A DNA stretch of 64,000 nt from CBDATW01 sp965214965 (GCA_965214965.1 OZ244030.1:474538-538537), one strand, 5' to 3'; positions 28,031 through 37,981 are shown, numbered from the stretch's first letter. Made by a program: numbers and translations. Notes: generated by a model from the letters alone, not told the origin.

Positions 28031-29080
28031 TTACCCCTCTTTTTTTTTATTTTTTACTTTCTTAGTATTGTATGCATCGCTTTCAGACATTGCTACAAAA
28101 AACATAATTAATCCAAAAGCTAGTGACATTAATTCTGATGATCATTTAATTCAAATTGATGCAATCTGCCCTCCTAATGATAATGCACTAAACAAGAAAG
28201 CAACCGGAACAATAAGAAGTGGGTTTTTAAATGCAACCAAAGAAACGACAATAGCATTGAAAGCTATTGGATCAAATCCATCATTATATGGCACAGGATA
28301 TTGCCCAGTATATGTTCCATAATACATAACTCCGGCAAAACCGGCAAAAGCTCCTGAAATTGCTAATGTTATAGTTTGAATTTTAGTTCTTGAAAAACCA
28401 GCATAATCTGATGCAGATGGTTGAAAGCCTATCATTCTAATTTTAAAACCTAGTCTTGTTTTTTTAAATAAAAACCTAACATAAAAAACTAAAGTTAAAG
28501 CTATAAAACCTGATAATCCAATGGGAACTCTTAATGATTCATTTCATATTTTAGAGCCGAGTGTCCCGAACGAATTTTTTCAAGGAGCAGTTGAAAATAT
28601 TGATATGCCAATATAATAAATTATTCAACTAATCATAATTGTTCCGATAATCTCATGAACATTATATTTAGATTTTAAATAACCTGCAATCCCTCCAACA
28701 GCAGATCCTAATATTGTTCCTATAATCAGCATAAAAATTCACGCTCCGGGAAATCACCCATTTTCTGCAATAGTAGATGCAAGCATCGAGGGTATCATTG
28801 CTCCTGCTAGCATTTGTCCTGAAATCCCAATATTAAAAAGTTTTCCTTGAAAAGCAATTGCTGTTCCTAATGACATTATTATTAATATTGAAGATAGCAT
28901 AATCAATTTGCTAACATTAACAGCTTCAAATGGTGCTATGAATACAGATCTTGCTAAATCAAAAAATGAACCTGGAATTAAAATTTGAGAAATTAAAAAT
29001 GTAATTAATAAACCATAATTAATGGCTTTAACTGATTTTTTTAAATTAAATTTTTCTGCATCTGTAAAAATATTTTTCAT
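28031..29080 (-). CDS. Nucleoside ABC transporter permease, NupB-type
   Basis: Second permease, 349 aa. Typical of the family are FNIGISGQMLAGAM, the coupling-helix-like GFKIRMIGFQPSASDYAGF and AFAGFAGVMYYGTYTGQYP. The C-terminus is a Lys-rich cytoplasmic tail. Its ATG overlaps the ATPase stop by one base (TAATG), showing translational coupling. Confidence 0.9.
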
Positions 29081-30621
29081 TATTTACTTTCCTTTTTGTT
29101 TTTTGTTAATAACATACCAATTTTGGATGTTGATATGTCGTTTTTAGTAAGCTCACCTTGGATTCTTCCAGAATTAAGGACCAAAACTCTATCAGCAAGT
29201 TCAATAACTTCAGGTAATTCATATGATATTAACAAAATACCTTTATTTTCTTTTTTAGCATTAAGAAGTTGTTCATGGATAAACCTAGTAGAACCAATAT
29301 CTAAACCTCTGGTTGGTTGAGTTGCAACAATAAATTTTGTATTTTTTCTTAAAAGTTCTCTACCTACTACAAATTTTTGTTGATTCCCTCCAGAAAGTGT
29401 GCCAATTGGTTTTTTAAGATTTTTAGCGCCTCTTACATCAAATGTTTTTATTATATCTAATGCTTTTTTAACAAAAGACTTTTTATTAATTAATGGTCCA
29501 TTGGAATATGGAAAAATATCTATATCTTGAAATGCTGCATTATTAGTTAATGACATTCCCATAATAATTCCATGATGTGTTCTATCTGCTGGAATATGAG
29601 ACATTCCTTGACGATAGCGGTTTTGAGCTTTTTGTTTAGATACATCTTTATCTAAAAATAATATTTGTCCATCAAGAATGCCTAACATTCCAGTCGCAAT
29701 AAGAGCTAACTCCTTTTGCCCGTTGCCTTCAACTCCAGCTATTGCAACTATTTCGCCTTCTTTCACTTCTAATGAAACACCTTTTAAAGACCTACTTTTT
29801 TCAAAACCAACTTTTCTTGCGTGTACATTTGATAATTTAAAAAGAATTTTACCAGGCCTGGAGTTTCTTTTAACTATTTTTGATATACTTTTTTTGCCAA
29901 CGATTGCTTTTGTAAGTCTAGAAGTAGTTAATTTAGTTCTATCAAAAGAATCTGTAACTTCACCATGCCTTAAAACCGTAATATTATCAGCTAATTTTTT
30001 AATCTCATCTAATTTATGGGTAATAACAATAATGGTTTTACCTGCTTTTTTAAATTCTTTTATTGTTTTGATCAAACTTTCAATTTCTGCGGGTGTTAAA
30101 ACTGCAGTGGGTTCATCAAAAATTAATATTTGTGATTTTCTATATAATAGTTTTATTATTTCTAGTTTCTGCTTTTGACCAATACTTAATTTTTCTACTG
30201 GCACATCTAGTGGAATATCTAAATTGAATTCTTTCATTGCTTTTTGAATTAGTTTTTGGGCTTTAACTTCATCTATTTCATGTTTGCCTTTTGTTGGTTC
30301 TTGTCCTAATATAATGTTTTGTTTTGCTGTAAAAATATCTACTAACTTAAAGTGTTGGTGAACCATACCTATTCCAAGGTCAGAAGCATGTTTTGAATTT
30401 TTAATTTCAACTTGTTGGCCATTAATAAAAATTTTTCCTTTATCAGGTTTGTACAAACCAAAAATAAGATTCATTAGCGTTGATTTACCAGCACCATTTT
30501 CACCGGCTATAACATGAATTGAACCTTTTTTTACTTCAAGGGAAACATTTTTGTTAGCAATAGTTTTGCCAAAAGTTTTGGTTATATTTTTTACTTTCAA
30601 TGCAATTTGCTTGTTAGGCAT
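29080..30621 (-). CDS. Nucleoside ABC transporter ATP-binding protein, NupA-type (two ABC domains)
   Basis: Duplicated ABC ATPase, 513 aa. Domain 1 (about 1-240) has Walker A GENGAGKST, signature LSIGQKQKLEI and Walker B ILIFDEPTAVLTP. Domain 2 (about 260-505) has an altered Walker A (GVEGNGQKE), signature LSGGNQQK and Walker B-like FIVATQPTRGLD, as in RbsA/YufO-type proteins. The start at 30621 is chosen because GGAG lies six bases upstream; the ATG at 30633 has no suitable site. It pairs with the BMP lipoprotein for purine/pyrimidine nucleoside uptake. Confidence 0.92.
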   Translation of the reverse strand: MPNKQIALKVKNITKTFGKTIANKNVSLEVKKGSIHVIAGENGAGKSTLMNLIFGLYKPDKGKIFINGQQVEIKNSKHASDLGIGMVHQHFKLVDIFTAKQNIILGQEPTKGKHEIDEVKAQKLIQKAMKEFNLDIPLDVPVEKLSIGQKQKLEIIKLLYRKSQILIFDEPTAVLTPAEIESLIKTIKEFKKAGKTIIVITHKLDEIKKLADNITVLRHGEVTDSFDRTKLTTSRLTKAIVGKKSISKIVKRNSRPGKILFKLSNVHARKVGFEKSRSLKGVSLEVKEGEIVAIAGVEGNGQKELALIATGMLGILDGQILFLDKDVSKQKAQNRYRQGMSHIPADRTHHGIIMGMSLTNNAAFQDIDIFPYSNGPLINKKSFVKKALDIIKTFDVRGAKNLKKPIGTLSGGNQQKFVVGRELLRKNTKFIVATQPTRGLDIGSTRFIHEQLLNAKKENKGILLISYELPEVIELADRVLVLNSGRIQGELTKNDISTSKIGMLLTKNKKESK

Positions 30622-30658
30622 TTTTTTCTCCATTTTTTAATTAACAATACTTTTATTA

Positions 30659-31483
30659 TTATACATTTAAAATTTTTAAAATTACATTATAAATTGAAGG
30701 TTTATCATTTGTTCCGATTATATTAAGAGCTTTGCTTTTTACTATTTTTTTTGCTTGCCCCATAGCGTAGCTATGTTTTACATTTTGAAACATTTCAACA
30801 TCATTGTCTCCATCTCCAAAGGCATAGCAATTATCTTTGTCAATCCTTTTAGATTTTTGTAAATATTTAATTGCTTTCCCTTTTGAATCTCCTGATACAA
30901 AAATTGTAATAAAACCATAAAACTCAATATCATTGAAACTTAAATTATATTTTGAAGTTAAATTTTTAATTAATTCCTTATATTTGGGTCATGCTCCTTT
31001 TTGGTGTCAACCATGTAGTTCTAAATATGGAATGTTCATTAGGTTTTGAAATTGTTTTTTTGAAATTTTATTTAACCCCCCTGTATAAAAACAGTCTCCT
31101 TTATTAACTAATTTATCAATAAATTCATCATCTAAATTATAGCTTAGTGATTTATCTTGCATTTGAATAACCACATTTTGTTTAGCTAATTCCTCATAAG
31201 ATAAAAAGTCTCTAATAAATGCATTATTAACTATAGATTGTTTAATAACATTTTTAGATTCATAATCATAAATGCATGACCCATTACCACCGATTAAAAA
31301 TCTAGGTTTAACTGGTAATGTTTGAGCAATAGCAATCAAAGAACTACAGGCTCTCCCTGAAGCTAAAATAAATTCATTACCATTTTTTGTAATTAATTGA
31401 ATAGCTTTAATTGTTTCTCTCAAAATTTTAGATTTTGAATTAAACAATGTTCCGTCAACATCAAAAATAAATGTTTTTTTCAT
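30659..31483 (-). CDS. Cof-type HAD-superfamily phosphatase
   Basis: HAD hydrolase, 274 aa. Motif I FIFDVDGTLFNS at the N-terminus, GGNGSCIYD cap region, and motif IV FGDGDNDVEMF. Two TGA Trp codons (GWHQKGAWPKY). It is the second Cof-type gene of the window and is not a close copy of the one at 22906. Substrate unknown. It lies 38 bases upstream of the nucleoside ABC operon and may be co-transcribed with it. Confidence 0.9.
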
Positions 31484-31609
31484 TTTTAATCTCCTGTTTA
31501 TTAGTCAGTAATAATTTTAATCAATATTTTTTTAACATAATGAAGTTATATTAAATTATAACATTTATAGATATTTATTTTTTAGAAAAAATATGAATTT
31601 AAATAAATA

Positions 31610-31631
31610 AAAAGACCTATATAGGTCTTTT
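31610..31631 (-). terminator. Terminator of the first tRNA cluster
   Basis: Near-palindrome AAAAGACCTA/TAGGTCTTTT just downstream of tRNA-Gly on the minus strand. Confidence 0.6.
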
Positions 31632-31641
31632 AAATTTCATA

Positions 31642-31715
31642 TGGAGCAGGTGAAGGGAATCGAACCCTCACAGTCAGCTTGGAAGGCTGAAGTTCTACCA
31701 TTAAACTACACCTGC
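31642..31715 (-). tRNA. tRNA-Gly (TCC)
   Basis: Acceptor GCAGGTG/CACCTGC, anticodon loop CTTCCAA (TCC), GGTTCGATTCC T-arm, encoded CCA. Last tRNA of the nine-gene cluster. Confidence 0.95.
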
Positions 31716-31719
31716 ATTA

Positions 31720-31795
31720 TGGCGATCCCGACCGGGTTCGAACCGGCGATCTCCTCCGTGACAGGGAGGCATGTTAACCACTACACCACGGGACC
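31720..31795 (-). tRNA. tRNA-Asp (GTC)
   Basis: Acceptor GGTCCCG/CGGGATC (one G-U), anticodon loop CTGTCAC (GTC), encoded CCA. Its 5' end is directly adjacent to the preceding tRNA-fMet CCA end. Confidence 0.95.
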
Positions 31796-31870
<75 letters not shown>

Positions 31871-31874
31871 ATAA

Positions 31875-31967
31875 TGGCGGAGACTGAGGGATTCGAACCC
31901 TCGCGGGACTTTCATCCCCTGCTGGTTTTCAAGACCAGTCCCTTCAGCCGGACTTGGGTAAGTCTCC
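31875..31967 (-). tRNA. tRNA-Ser (TGA)
   Basis: Class II tRNA with long variable arm; acceptor GGAGACT/AGTCTCC; anticodon loop CTTGAAA (TGA); encoded CCA. Confidence 0.94.
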
Positions 31968-31973
31968 GTAAAT

Positions 31974-32050
31974 TGGTGCTTCCAGCAGGACTCGAACCTG
32001 CGACCAATCGGTTATGAGCCGACTGCTCTAACCAACTGAGCTATGGAAGC
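31974..32050 (-). tRNA. tRNA with CAT anticodon, probably tRNA-Ile2 (lysidine-modified)
   Basis: Acceptor GCTTCCA/TGGAAGC, anticodon loop CTCATAA, encoded CCA. Of three CAT tRNAs in the cluster, this one lacks both initiator features and the elongator-Met acceptor, and its CATAA loop matches known tRNA-Ile2. The assignment is inference. Confidence 0.8.
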
Positions 32051-32054
32051 ATAA

Positions 32055-32131
32055 TGGTAGCAAGAGCGGGACTTGAACCCGCGACCTTTCGAGTATGAGC
32101 CGAATGCTCTAACCAGCTGAGCTATCTTGCC
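32055..32131 (-). tRNA. Elongator tRNA-Met (CAT)
   Basis: Acceptor GGCAAGA/TCTTGCT with a first-pair G-U as in Bacillus elongator tRNA-Met, anticodon loop CTCATAC, encoded CCA. Confidence 0.85.
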
Positions 32132-32132
32132 A

Positions 32133-32208
32133 TGGTGGACTCGACAGGAATCGAACCTGCGACCTCCTGCGTGCAAGGCAGGCGCTCTACCAATTGAGCT
32201 ACGGGCCC
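32133..32208 (-). tRNA. tRNA-Ala (TGC)
   Basis: Anticodon loop CTTGCAC (TGC), acceptor GGGCCCG/CGAGTCC with one G-U and one C-A mismatch, encoded CCA. The key G-U at 3-70 for AlaRS is present. Confidence 0.93.
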
Positions 32209-32209
32209 A

Positions 32210-32286
32210 TGGTCGAGAAGACAGGATTTGAACCTGCGACCCCTCCGTCCCAAACGGAGTGCTCTACCAAACTGAGCCACTTCTCG
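32210..32286 (-). tRNA. tRNA-Pro (TGG)
   Basis: Acceptor CGAGAAG/CTTCTCG, anticodon loop TTTGGGA (TGG), encoded CCA. Confidence 0.95.
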
Positions 32287-32299
32287 ATATTGCTATAAT

Positions 32300-32328
32300 A
32301 TTCTACTATATTTTTAAAAATACTACAA
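32300..32328 (-). promoter_or_regulatory. Internal promoter of the tRNA cluster
   Basis: Minus strand TTGTAG, 17-base spacer, TAGAAT in the gap between tRNA-Arg and tRNA-Pro; it would drive the downstream eight tRNAs. Confidence 0.5.
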
Positions 32329-32341
32329 GTCCAATAAAAAA

Positions 32342-32418
32342 TGGCACACTCCGTGGGACTCGAACCCACAACCTTTTGATCCGTAGTCAAACGCTCTATC
32401 CAATTGAGCTAGGAGTGC
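32342..32418 (-). tRNA. tRNA-Arg (ACG)
   Basis: Acceptor GCACTCC/GGAGTGT, anticodon loop CTACGGA (ACG, expected to be inosine-modified), encoded CCA. First tRNA of the cluster. A TATAAT lies upstream near 32435. Confidence 0.94.
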
Positions 32419-32446
32419 CTATTGCCATCAATATTATAACACTTTT

Positions 32447-33508
32447 TTATTTAGCCACTATTAAATAATAAATGGATGCTACAATTACTGCAACTAAAAA
32501 GTTAATTATGGCTGAGATGACTAATGCTTTTTTGCGATTTGCAAACAAAATAAATGTTGCATCTCCTGATGACGAAATAGCTGAGGCCAACAATCCAACA
32601 AAAGGCATTGTTCCGTTCAAATATAAAGATAAAATTAAAATTTGTGGGGCTGACCCTGGAAACGCAGAAATTGCTGAAGCTATAATAATAGTTGTAAAAA
32701 TATTTAATTTTGAAGTGAATATTCCAGTTAAATCTACATTTGCTGAAATCATTTTAACTGGAATTAAAGCTATAATAATAATCGTCATAATATGTGATAA
32801 TTGGTCAAATGTTTTTTTAAACACAAATCATATTCCGTGTTCTGTCTCGCAAGATAACATACAGCTATTTTTACAAGATCTTAGTTTATTGATAACCACG
32901 CTATTAATTATCATTAATGTTAATGTTATAAAAACTATTGATTCAAATCAAGTTGAGTGAACTCAACTATGAGGTATTAAATTAAAAGTATGCCCAATTG
33001 ACATAAAAGCTATAAAAGGAATTGTAAACAAAAATACTCTTCACACAAAATTGTTAAAAATATTAAAAATGTGTGACTTTTTATATTTTGCTTTTATAGG
33101 TATCTTTTTAGTTTTAGATGTTTTATCATTAGGAATTATAATATCTAATTTATTTACTATAAAACCCACAATGGTTGCAGCAATAAAAGAAACAGTGATA
33201 ATTATAAAAAAGTCTTTAGGCTTTCTTGCCATAAGAACAAATGCTCCGTCTCCCATAGTAGCTATAAGTGCAGCAGCCAAAAAACCAAATTTTGCATGTC
33301 CATTAGCATAAATTGTGGAAGCAGAAATTGCTCCTGCACATCCAGGAGAAATACCTAAAGCAGCTCCAGCAATTGGTGAGGCTGCTTTCTTTGTTGTAGT
33401 TTTTAAACTTTTTCTAATCATATTAAAAACGAAAATAACAAGAAATGTTATTCCTGTTATTTCGAATATTACATGAAATAAAGATTCTAGTATGTTATTA
33501 CCGAACAT
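32447..33508 (-). CDS. Putative ten-TM metal exporter (manganese/arsenic-permease-like)
   Basis: Polytopic membrane protein, 353 aa, built from two homologous halves. Each half carries a Pro-Gly motif followed by a Gly-Asp motif: SPGCAGAISASTIYANG with ATMGDGAFVLMA in the N-half, and FPGSAPQILILSLYLNG with SSSGDATFILFA in the C-half. This duplicated layout is that of the putative 10-TM heavy-metal exporter family. The metal is not determinable from sequence. Between the halves is a Lys-rich loop. Five or so TGA Trp codons. It is 8 bases downstream of a ctlX-like gene, so probably in the same operon. Confidence 0.75.
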
Positions 33509-33515
33509 AAATAAA

Positions 33516-34430
33516 TTATTCTCTTTCTAGGAAGTTTTCAGCAAGCATACATCTTGCAGAACCTCCACCAATTTTCTCAATTGTAGAAATATCAGTTGAA
33601 ATTATTTTATCATATTTATTAATAATTGTTTTTTGTTTTGGTTTTAAAGCTTTAAATGCTGTATTTGACATAACTAGGAAGTTTTCTTTTCCATTGGTTA
33701 CTTGAAGAGCATTTCCCAAAAAATTTTCCACTTGTCCCAAAGAAATTTCAATGATTTCTTTTTTAGAATTTTCTATAACTTCTTTTACCATTTTTCTTTG
33801 AGACAAATTATTTATGGCATCCAAACAAATTAAAGCATATTTATCAGCAATAGCCATCATGACATTTGTGTGATATATTGGACTATGACTTGCAAAACTT
33901 TCAAAAAACACAGGTTTAAATTTAGAAATTAAACATCAATTTTCAACTGCTTGTTTATCTGCTCTTTTGGAAATGGAACAATAAGCAATTTTATTCACTC
34001 TATCTAAAACTAGAGCTCCTGTCCCTTCAATAATACCCAATTTTTTTTGATCTAAATTATGTAATGAATTTAGTTTAAAGCCTTGATTAATAAGCCTTTC
34101 AATAATATCTAATCTGATTTCTGATTTACGATTTGGAGTAAACATTTTATAAATAAATGAAGACCCGTCTTGATGAAAAGATATTCAATTATTTGGGAAA
34201 ACACTATCAGGAGTGATAATTTCATCTCTATCTTCAAAAACTTCAATATTAATTTTATGCTCTCTTAAAATTTTTACAAAATTATCAAATTCTATTTGAG
34301 CTGCAGTCAAAATTTCTTTTGCTGATTTATTCAGTTTATTTTGAAATACATTGTCTTTGGCTGTTTCTTCATTGAAACCAAAATGTTTTGGTCTAATCAT
34401 GATGATATTTTTAGTTACTTGTGATCTCAT
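33516..34430 (-). CDS. ctlX: CtlX-type amidinotransferase-fold hydrolase (copy 2)
   Basis: Arginine-deiminase-related protein of the CtlX/dimethylargininase fold, 304 aa. Visible features: N-terminal IIMIRPKHFGFN, DSVFPNNW (TGA Trp) substrate-binding loop, the catalytic His in SPIYHTNVMM and the catalytic Cys in GGGSARCMLAE near the C-terminus. Members hydrolyse citrulline or guanidino compounds, releasing ammonia; the exact substrate is not set by sequence. Start at 34430 follows GAGGAAAC. It is a tandem paralogue of the next gene. Confidence 0.87.
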
Positions 34431-34443
34431 AGTTTCCTCTTTT

Positions 34444-35367
34444 TTATTTATATATTTTAAATAACTCTCCAATCATACATCTTGCAGAGCCACCACTAAT
34501 AAATTCAATGGTTGAAATATCTGGAGATAATATTACAGAAGTTTTTTCAATTTCTTGAATTTGCTCTTGGTTTAAACTATTGTATCCATTTTTTGATACA
34601 ACAAATAGTCTTTTTTCATCTTGTGACTTAAGCTGAATTGAATTAGTTGCAAAATTTTTAGCTTGATCATAAGTTACATAGATTATTTCTTTGCCAGTTT
34701 CTTGAAGAATTTTTTCTAAATTACCTATGTCTTCTTTATGAATTGCTTCTTTACATACTAATGCAAATGTTTCAGCCACAGATAATACTATGTCTGTGTG
34801 ATAAGCAATTGGTTGATTTGTTTTAGAATCAATGGCTGTTCTAAATAGCAGCGGTTTGAATCCTGATTTTTTACAAAAATATTCAAAAACATCTTTGTGT
34901 GCTCTTTGTGATTCTGCACAATATGCAATTTTATGTTCTCTATCCATAACAATGCACCCTGATCCTTCTAAGTATTTTTGATCATCTGCAAATTTTTCTA
35001 ATGATATATGCTCACTAACAAATCCCTTGTCTTTAAGAGATTCTATAATATCATATCTTATTTCATCTCTACGATTAGCCGCATACATTGGGTATGTGAA
35101 AGCTTTGCCGTCTTTGTGAAATGTTGTTCAATCCTGAAAAATGCTATCAGGAGTAATAACATCATCTTTATCATGAAAAACCTCTACATGTACTCCGTTG
35201 TTTCTTAGAAGTTCGACATATGAATCAAATTCTTCTTGAACTTTTTTTAGGGTTTCTTCAAAACTTAGATCTAATTTATTTTGAAATATATTAGTTTCTG
35301 AAGTTTGAGTATTATATGTAAAATGTTTTGGCCTTATCATAAATACATTATTTGTACAATTTCCCAT
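34444..35367 (-). CDS. ctlX: CtlX-type amidinotransferase-fold hydrolase (copy 1)
   Basis: 307-aa paralogue of the downstream gene with the same motif set: FMIRPKHFTYN, DSIFQDW (TGA Trp), HTDIVLSVAE and GGSARCMIGEL. The catalytic Cys and His are kept in both copies, so both may be active, perhaps on different guanidino substrates. The ATG at 35367 has a strong AGGAGG site that lies inside the last codons of the small membrane protein gene upstream. Confidence 0.87.
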
Positions 35368-35368
35368 A

Positions 35369-35509
35369 CTAACCTCCTAATTTTATAATAATAATTAAAA
35401 TAACTATAACAATAAATAAAACTACATAATTAAATATTATTGCATTTTTAATTTTTGTTAGTTTTTTTTTGATTGGACCAAAAAATCAATCTATAATTTT
35501 TTTAATCAT
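35369..35509 (-). CDS. Small single-pass membrane protein, 46 aa
   Basis: Short frame starting MIKKIIDWFFGPIKKKLTKI (Trp is TGA) and followed by a hydrophobic helix, VVLFIVIVILIIIIK. AGGAAG lies before the ATG and the stop lies one base before the ctlX ATG, with the ctlX Shine-Dalgarno inside its 3' end. A Lys-rich amphipathic N-terminus plus one TM resembles many small membrane proteins. Function unknown; it could simply carry the ctlX ribosome binding site. Confidence 0.5.
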
Positions 35510-35545
35510 TATTCTTCCTATATGCAATTGCATTTTAAATTTTAA

Positions 35546-35630
35546 TGGTACCCAGAACGGGATTCGAACCCGTATGCTCTAAAGCGCTTGATTTTGAGTC
35601 AAGTGTGTATACCAATTCCACCATCTGGGC
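35546..35630 (-). tRNA. tRNA-Leu (CAA)
   Basis: Class II tRNA with variable arm, acceptor GCCCAGA/TCTGGGT, anticodon loop CTCAAAA (CAA), encoded CCA. A separate TATAAT (35646-35651) lies just upstream. Confidence 0.94.
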
Positions 35631-35689
35631 TTTTTAGCTTGTTCTATTATATAAAAAAACTTGTGATATTACCACCAAGCTTTTTACAA

Positions 35690-35766
35690 TGGTGATCCCA
35701 GTAGGACTCGAACCTACGACACCCTGATTAAAAGTCAGGTGCTCTAACCAACTGAGCTATGGGACC
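35690..35766 (-). tRNA. tRNA-Lys (TTT)
   Basis: Acceptor GGTCCCA/TGGGATC, anticodon loop CTTTTAA (TTT), encoded CCA. Confidence 0.95.
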
Positions 35767-35769
35767 ATA

Positions 35770-35844
35770 TGGCTGAGGTACCAGGATTCGAACCTGGGCA
35801 TGCCGGAACCAAAAACCGGTGCCTTACCGCTTGGCTATACCTCA
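35770..35844 (-). tRNA. tRNA-Gln (TTG)
   Basis: Acceptor TGAGGTA/TACCTCA, anticodon loop TTTTGGT (TTG), encoded CCA. Confidence 0.94.
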
Positions 35845-35849
35845 ATAAA

Positions 35850-35933
35850 TGGTGGGCAGGGAGGGATTCGAACCCCCGAACCTTTCGGAGCCGGGTTACA
35901 GCCGGATGCGTTTGACCACTTCGCTACCTACCC
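35850..35933 (-). tRNA. tRNA-Tyr (GTA)
   Basis: Class II tRNA, acceptor GGGTAGG/CCTGCCC, anticodon loop CTGTAAC (GTA), variable arm, encoded CCA. Confidence 0.94.
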
Positions 35934-35941
35934 AATAAAAA

Positions 35942-36017
35942 TGGTGCTGATGATAGGACTCGAACCTACAACCTACGCATTACAAGTGCGTTGCTCTACC
36001 AATTGAGCCACATCAGC
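35942..36017 (-). tRNA. tRNA-Thr (TGT)
   Basis: Acceptor GCTGATG/CATCAGC, anticodon loop CTTGTAA (TGT), encoded CCA. Confidence 0.95.
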
Positions 36018-36024
36018 ATAAAAA

Positions 36025-36100
36025 TGGTGGGTTCTGCGGGGCTCGAACCCACGACCTCCTGCTTGTAAGGCAGATGCTCTACCAACTGAGCTAAGAACCC
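36025..36100 (-). tRNA. tRNA-Val (TAC)
   Basis: Acceptor GGGTTCT/AGAACCC, anticodon loop CTTACAA (TAC), encoded CCA. First tRNA of the second cluster. Confidence 0.95.
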
Positions 36101-36112
36101 ATAATAAATTAA

Positions 36113-36163
36113 GGCATTAATGCAATGCCATAATATTATAGTCTAATTAAAATGTTTTTACAA
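36113..36163 (-). promoter_or_regulatory. Promoter of the second tRNA cluster, with leader hairpin
   Basis: Minus strand -35 TTGTAA (36158-36163), 17-base spacer, -10 TATAAT (36135-36140). A GGCATT/AATGCC hairpin (36113-36129) lies just downstream in the leader. Confidence 0.72.
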
Positions 36164-36169
36164 TAATTT

Positions 36170-37189
36170 TTATAAAAATTTCTTTCCTAACATTTTATAT
36201 AAAATTTGGTCATTATAGTTATCTTTTGTGAAATAATAATAATTTTCTTCTTTAGACAAAATCATATCTTTTCTAAAATCGGGATCAATTATGTTGTATT
36301 GATTTTGCGATTCTTTATTAGTTACAGGATTGAATAAAGTAGAAAATAAAGTTTGTTGATAATTATTAATTATTCAATGAATCACTTGTTCTTCTTTTTC
36401 ATTTTTGTTATTTGTTGTAATTAGAGAATAAAGTTGTATTAAATTGGCATTTTCTACTTTAATTGAATTTTTGTAATCTTCTTTTTGTTTTAATTGGTTT
36501 TGAACTCAATTTTGGCCTATAAAAACATCAATGTCTTTTCAATTATGTAAAGCGTCTTCTTGTGACATGAATGAGATGTTTTCTTTTTGTAATATTGCAT
36601 TTAAATTTTTTTTCAAGATTTTTTCATTAATATTAGCAATGATTGCTGGCTTAAGAAAATCTTTAGATTCTAAATAATTAGCTACTCACGAGATAATTCT
36701 AGGATTATCTTCTACCACAATATTTATTTTTTTAATTTTTAATAGTTCCTTTAAAGACATAGATTTTTTTTGAATTAATTCTTGTATGTTTGAAAATATC
36801 TTTAAATCTGATAGATATAAAGGTAGGAAGTTATTTTTTAGTTCCGGAGGAAAAATTAAGGTTGATAAAGAGTTTACAGATTTTGTAATGTCATTTAATG
36901 CATAGACCTTTTTATTTTCGGTATTTTTTTGCTTTTTAATTATTTTTTTATTCAAATAACTTGGCGCTATAATAATTGAAGGGTTATATTTTGCAATTTG
37001 TTCAAAAAAGTTGATTTTATAATTTAGTTTTATATATGATATTTTTATATTATATTTTTCTTCAAGCATTTTTTTATTTTTGTTCTGAAAAACCGGATTA
37101 AAGGAAGCAATTTTAATTTCATTTGAATTTGTTTTTGCAGTTGAACAATTAGAAAAAAGAAATAGGGTTGTTAATAATATTTTTTTCAT
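36170..37189 (-). CDS. Putative substrate-binding lipoprotein
   Basis: 339-aa exported protein. The N-terminus MKKILLTTLFLFSNC is a short lipoprotein-type signal peptide with a Cys at residue 15, although Asn at -1 is unusual. The rest (NEIKIASFNPVFQNK, ANYLESKDFLKPAII, DIDVFIGQNWVQNQL, VIHWIINNYQQTLFS) has the alternating pattern of an extracellular solute-binding protein, with a faint resemblance to polyamine-binding PotD-type proteins. I cannot name the ligand. No transporter genes are adjacent. Several TGA Trp codons. Confidence 0.7.
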
Positions 37190-37590
37190 GTTTATTTTCT
37201 CCTACTTTTTAAATAAGCAAAAATACAAAAATTATGAAAAAATAAAATAGTAATATGACTATTTTATTTTTATCATTTTTTCATATGTGATTTATAAACT
37301 TCTGCAAATGGTTTATCAAATGGATTGACTAATTGAATGTATGAAGTCACTGAACAAGTTTTTATATGGAAGGAAAAGAAATAACTTAATATTTTTTAAT
37401 CTCATTCTTCTATGTTGAAAACAATATTATTAATATTTGCTTCTTTTCAATGTGCAGAGATTGGTGATTTAAAAATAATTTGATTTGTTTGATTAAAAGT
37501 TTTATTAATTATGTTGATTTTATATTTATATTTTTTTTAAAATTTGTCTTAATCATTATTTCTAATATTCACTTACTGTTTATTATGTGC
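37190..37590. other. 400-bp gap with a decayed minus-strand ORF
   Basis: Apart from the ORF relic at 37270-37530, I see no gene. A palindromic ATAAAATAG/CTATTTTAT hairpin near 37242-37268 may be the terminator of the relic gene. Confidence 0.5.
37270..37530 (-). pseudogene. Decayed ORF of unknown family
   Basis: A minus-strand frame reads IINKTFNQTNQIIFKSPISA, then an in-frame TAA, then SYFFSFHIKTCSVTSYIQLV and ending in a Lys-rich tail before a TAA at 37270. A putative start near 37555 is in another frame. Composition and Trp-TGA use look coding, but the stop and frameshift indicate decay. Family unknown. Confidence 0.4.
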
Positions 37591-37591
37591 G

Positions 37592-37620
37592 AAAAAATAA
37601 AACAACTCCTGTAGGAGTTG
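37592..37620 (-). terminator. Terminator of rnpB
   Basis: Stem CAACTCC/GGAGTTG with a TGTA loop, followed on the minus strand by TTTTATTTTTT. Confidence 0.8.
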
Positions 37621-37621
37621 C

Positions 37622-37960
37622 CCAAAATAAGTAAGCCATGTTCTGTTCGGTAAAACCGTGCGATAATTTATCTCTAGTTAAACTAGGTTTTCGCCGCTTC
37701 AATTAGCATTAAAAACTTCCCCTACCAAATTTGGGTTTCTTGCTTACGGGGTTTACAACGTTCCAAACAAAGGGTTTCCCCTAATCTCGTCTCTATTGCA
37801 CTTTTATAGCCTAGCTCCATATCAATGACTTAGGAATTTGGCAGCCGTCACAGAAAAACTGTGCCTAGAGTTACTGTTGCCTCTAGCAGTAATCACTACA
37901 AGCATCGCAGCTTGTGCAAGCATGGACTTTCCTCTGTTTATTAGATAAGCAGTAATCGCA
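37622..37960 (-). ncRNA. rnpB: RNase P RNA (type B)
   Basis: Catalytic RNA that matures tRNA 5' ends. The minus strand shows GAGGAAAGTCCATGC near the 5' end and the conserved GAACAGAACATGGCTTA near the 3' end, both universal RNase P core elements, plus the central GACGGCTGCC-type segment. Position next to gpsB, as in Bacillus, supports this. The ends are approximate because the P1 helix was not modelled. Confidence 0.92.
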
Positions 37961-37981
37961 TCATTATTTTGTATTGAGGTT

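Noticed and set aside
33516..35367. Arginine deiminase (arcA) pair
   Set aside because: Length of about 305 aa and the SARCM and HTD motifs fit the CtlX/dimethylargininase group rather than the ~400-aa ArcA.
35800..36006. 68-aa plus-strand ORF over the second tRNA cluster
   Set aside because: Antisense to tRNA-Gln, tRNA-Tyr and tRNA-Thr.
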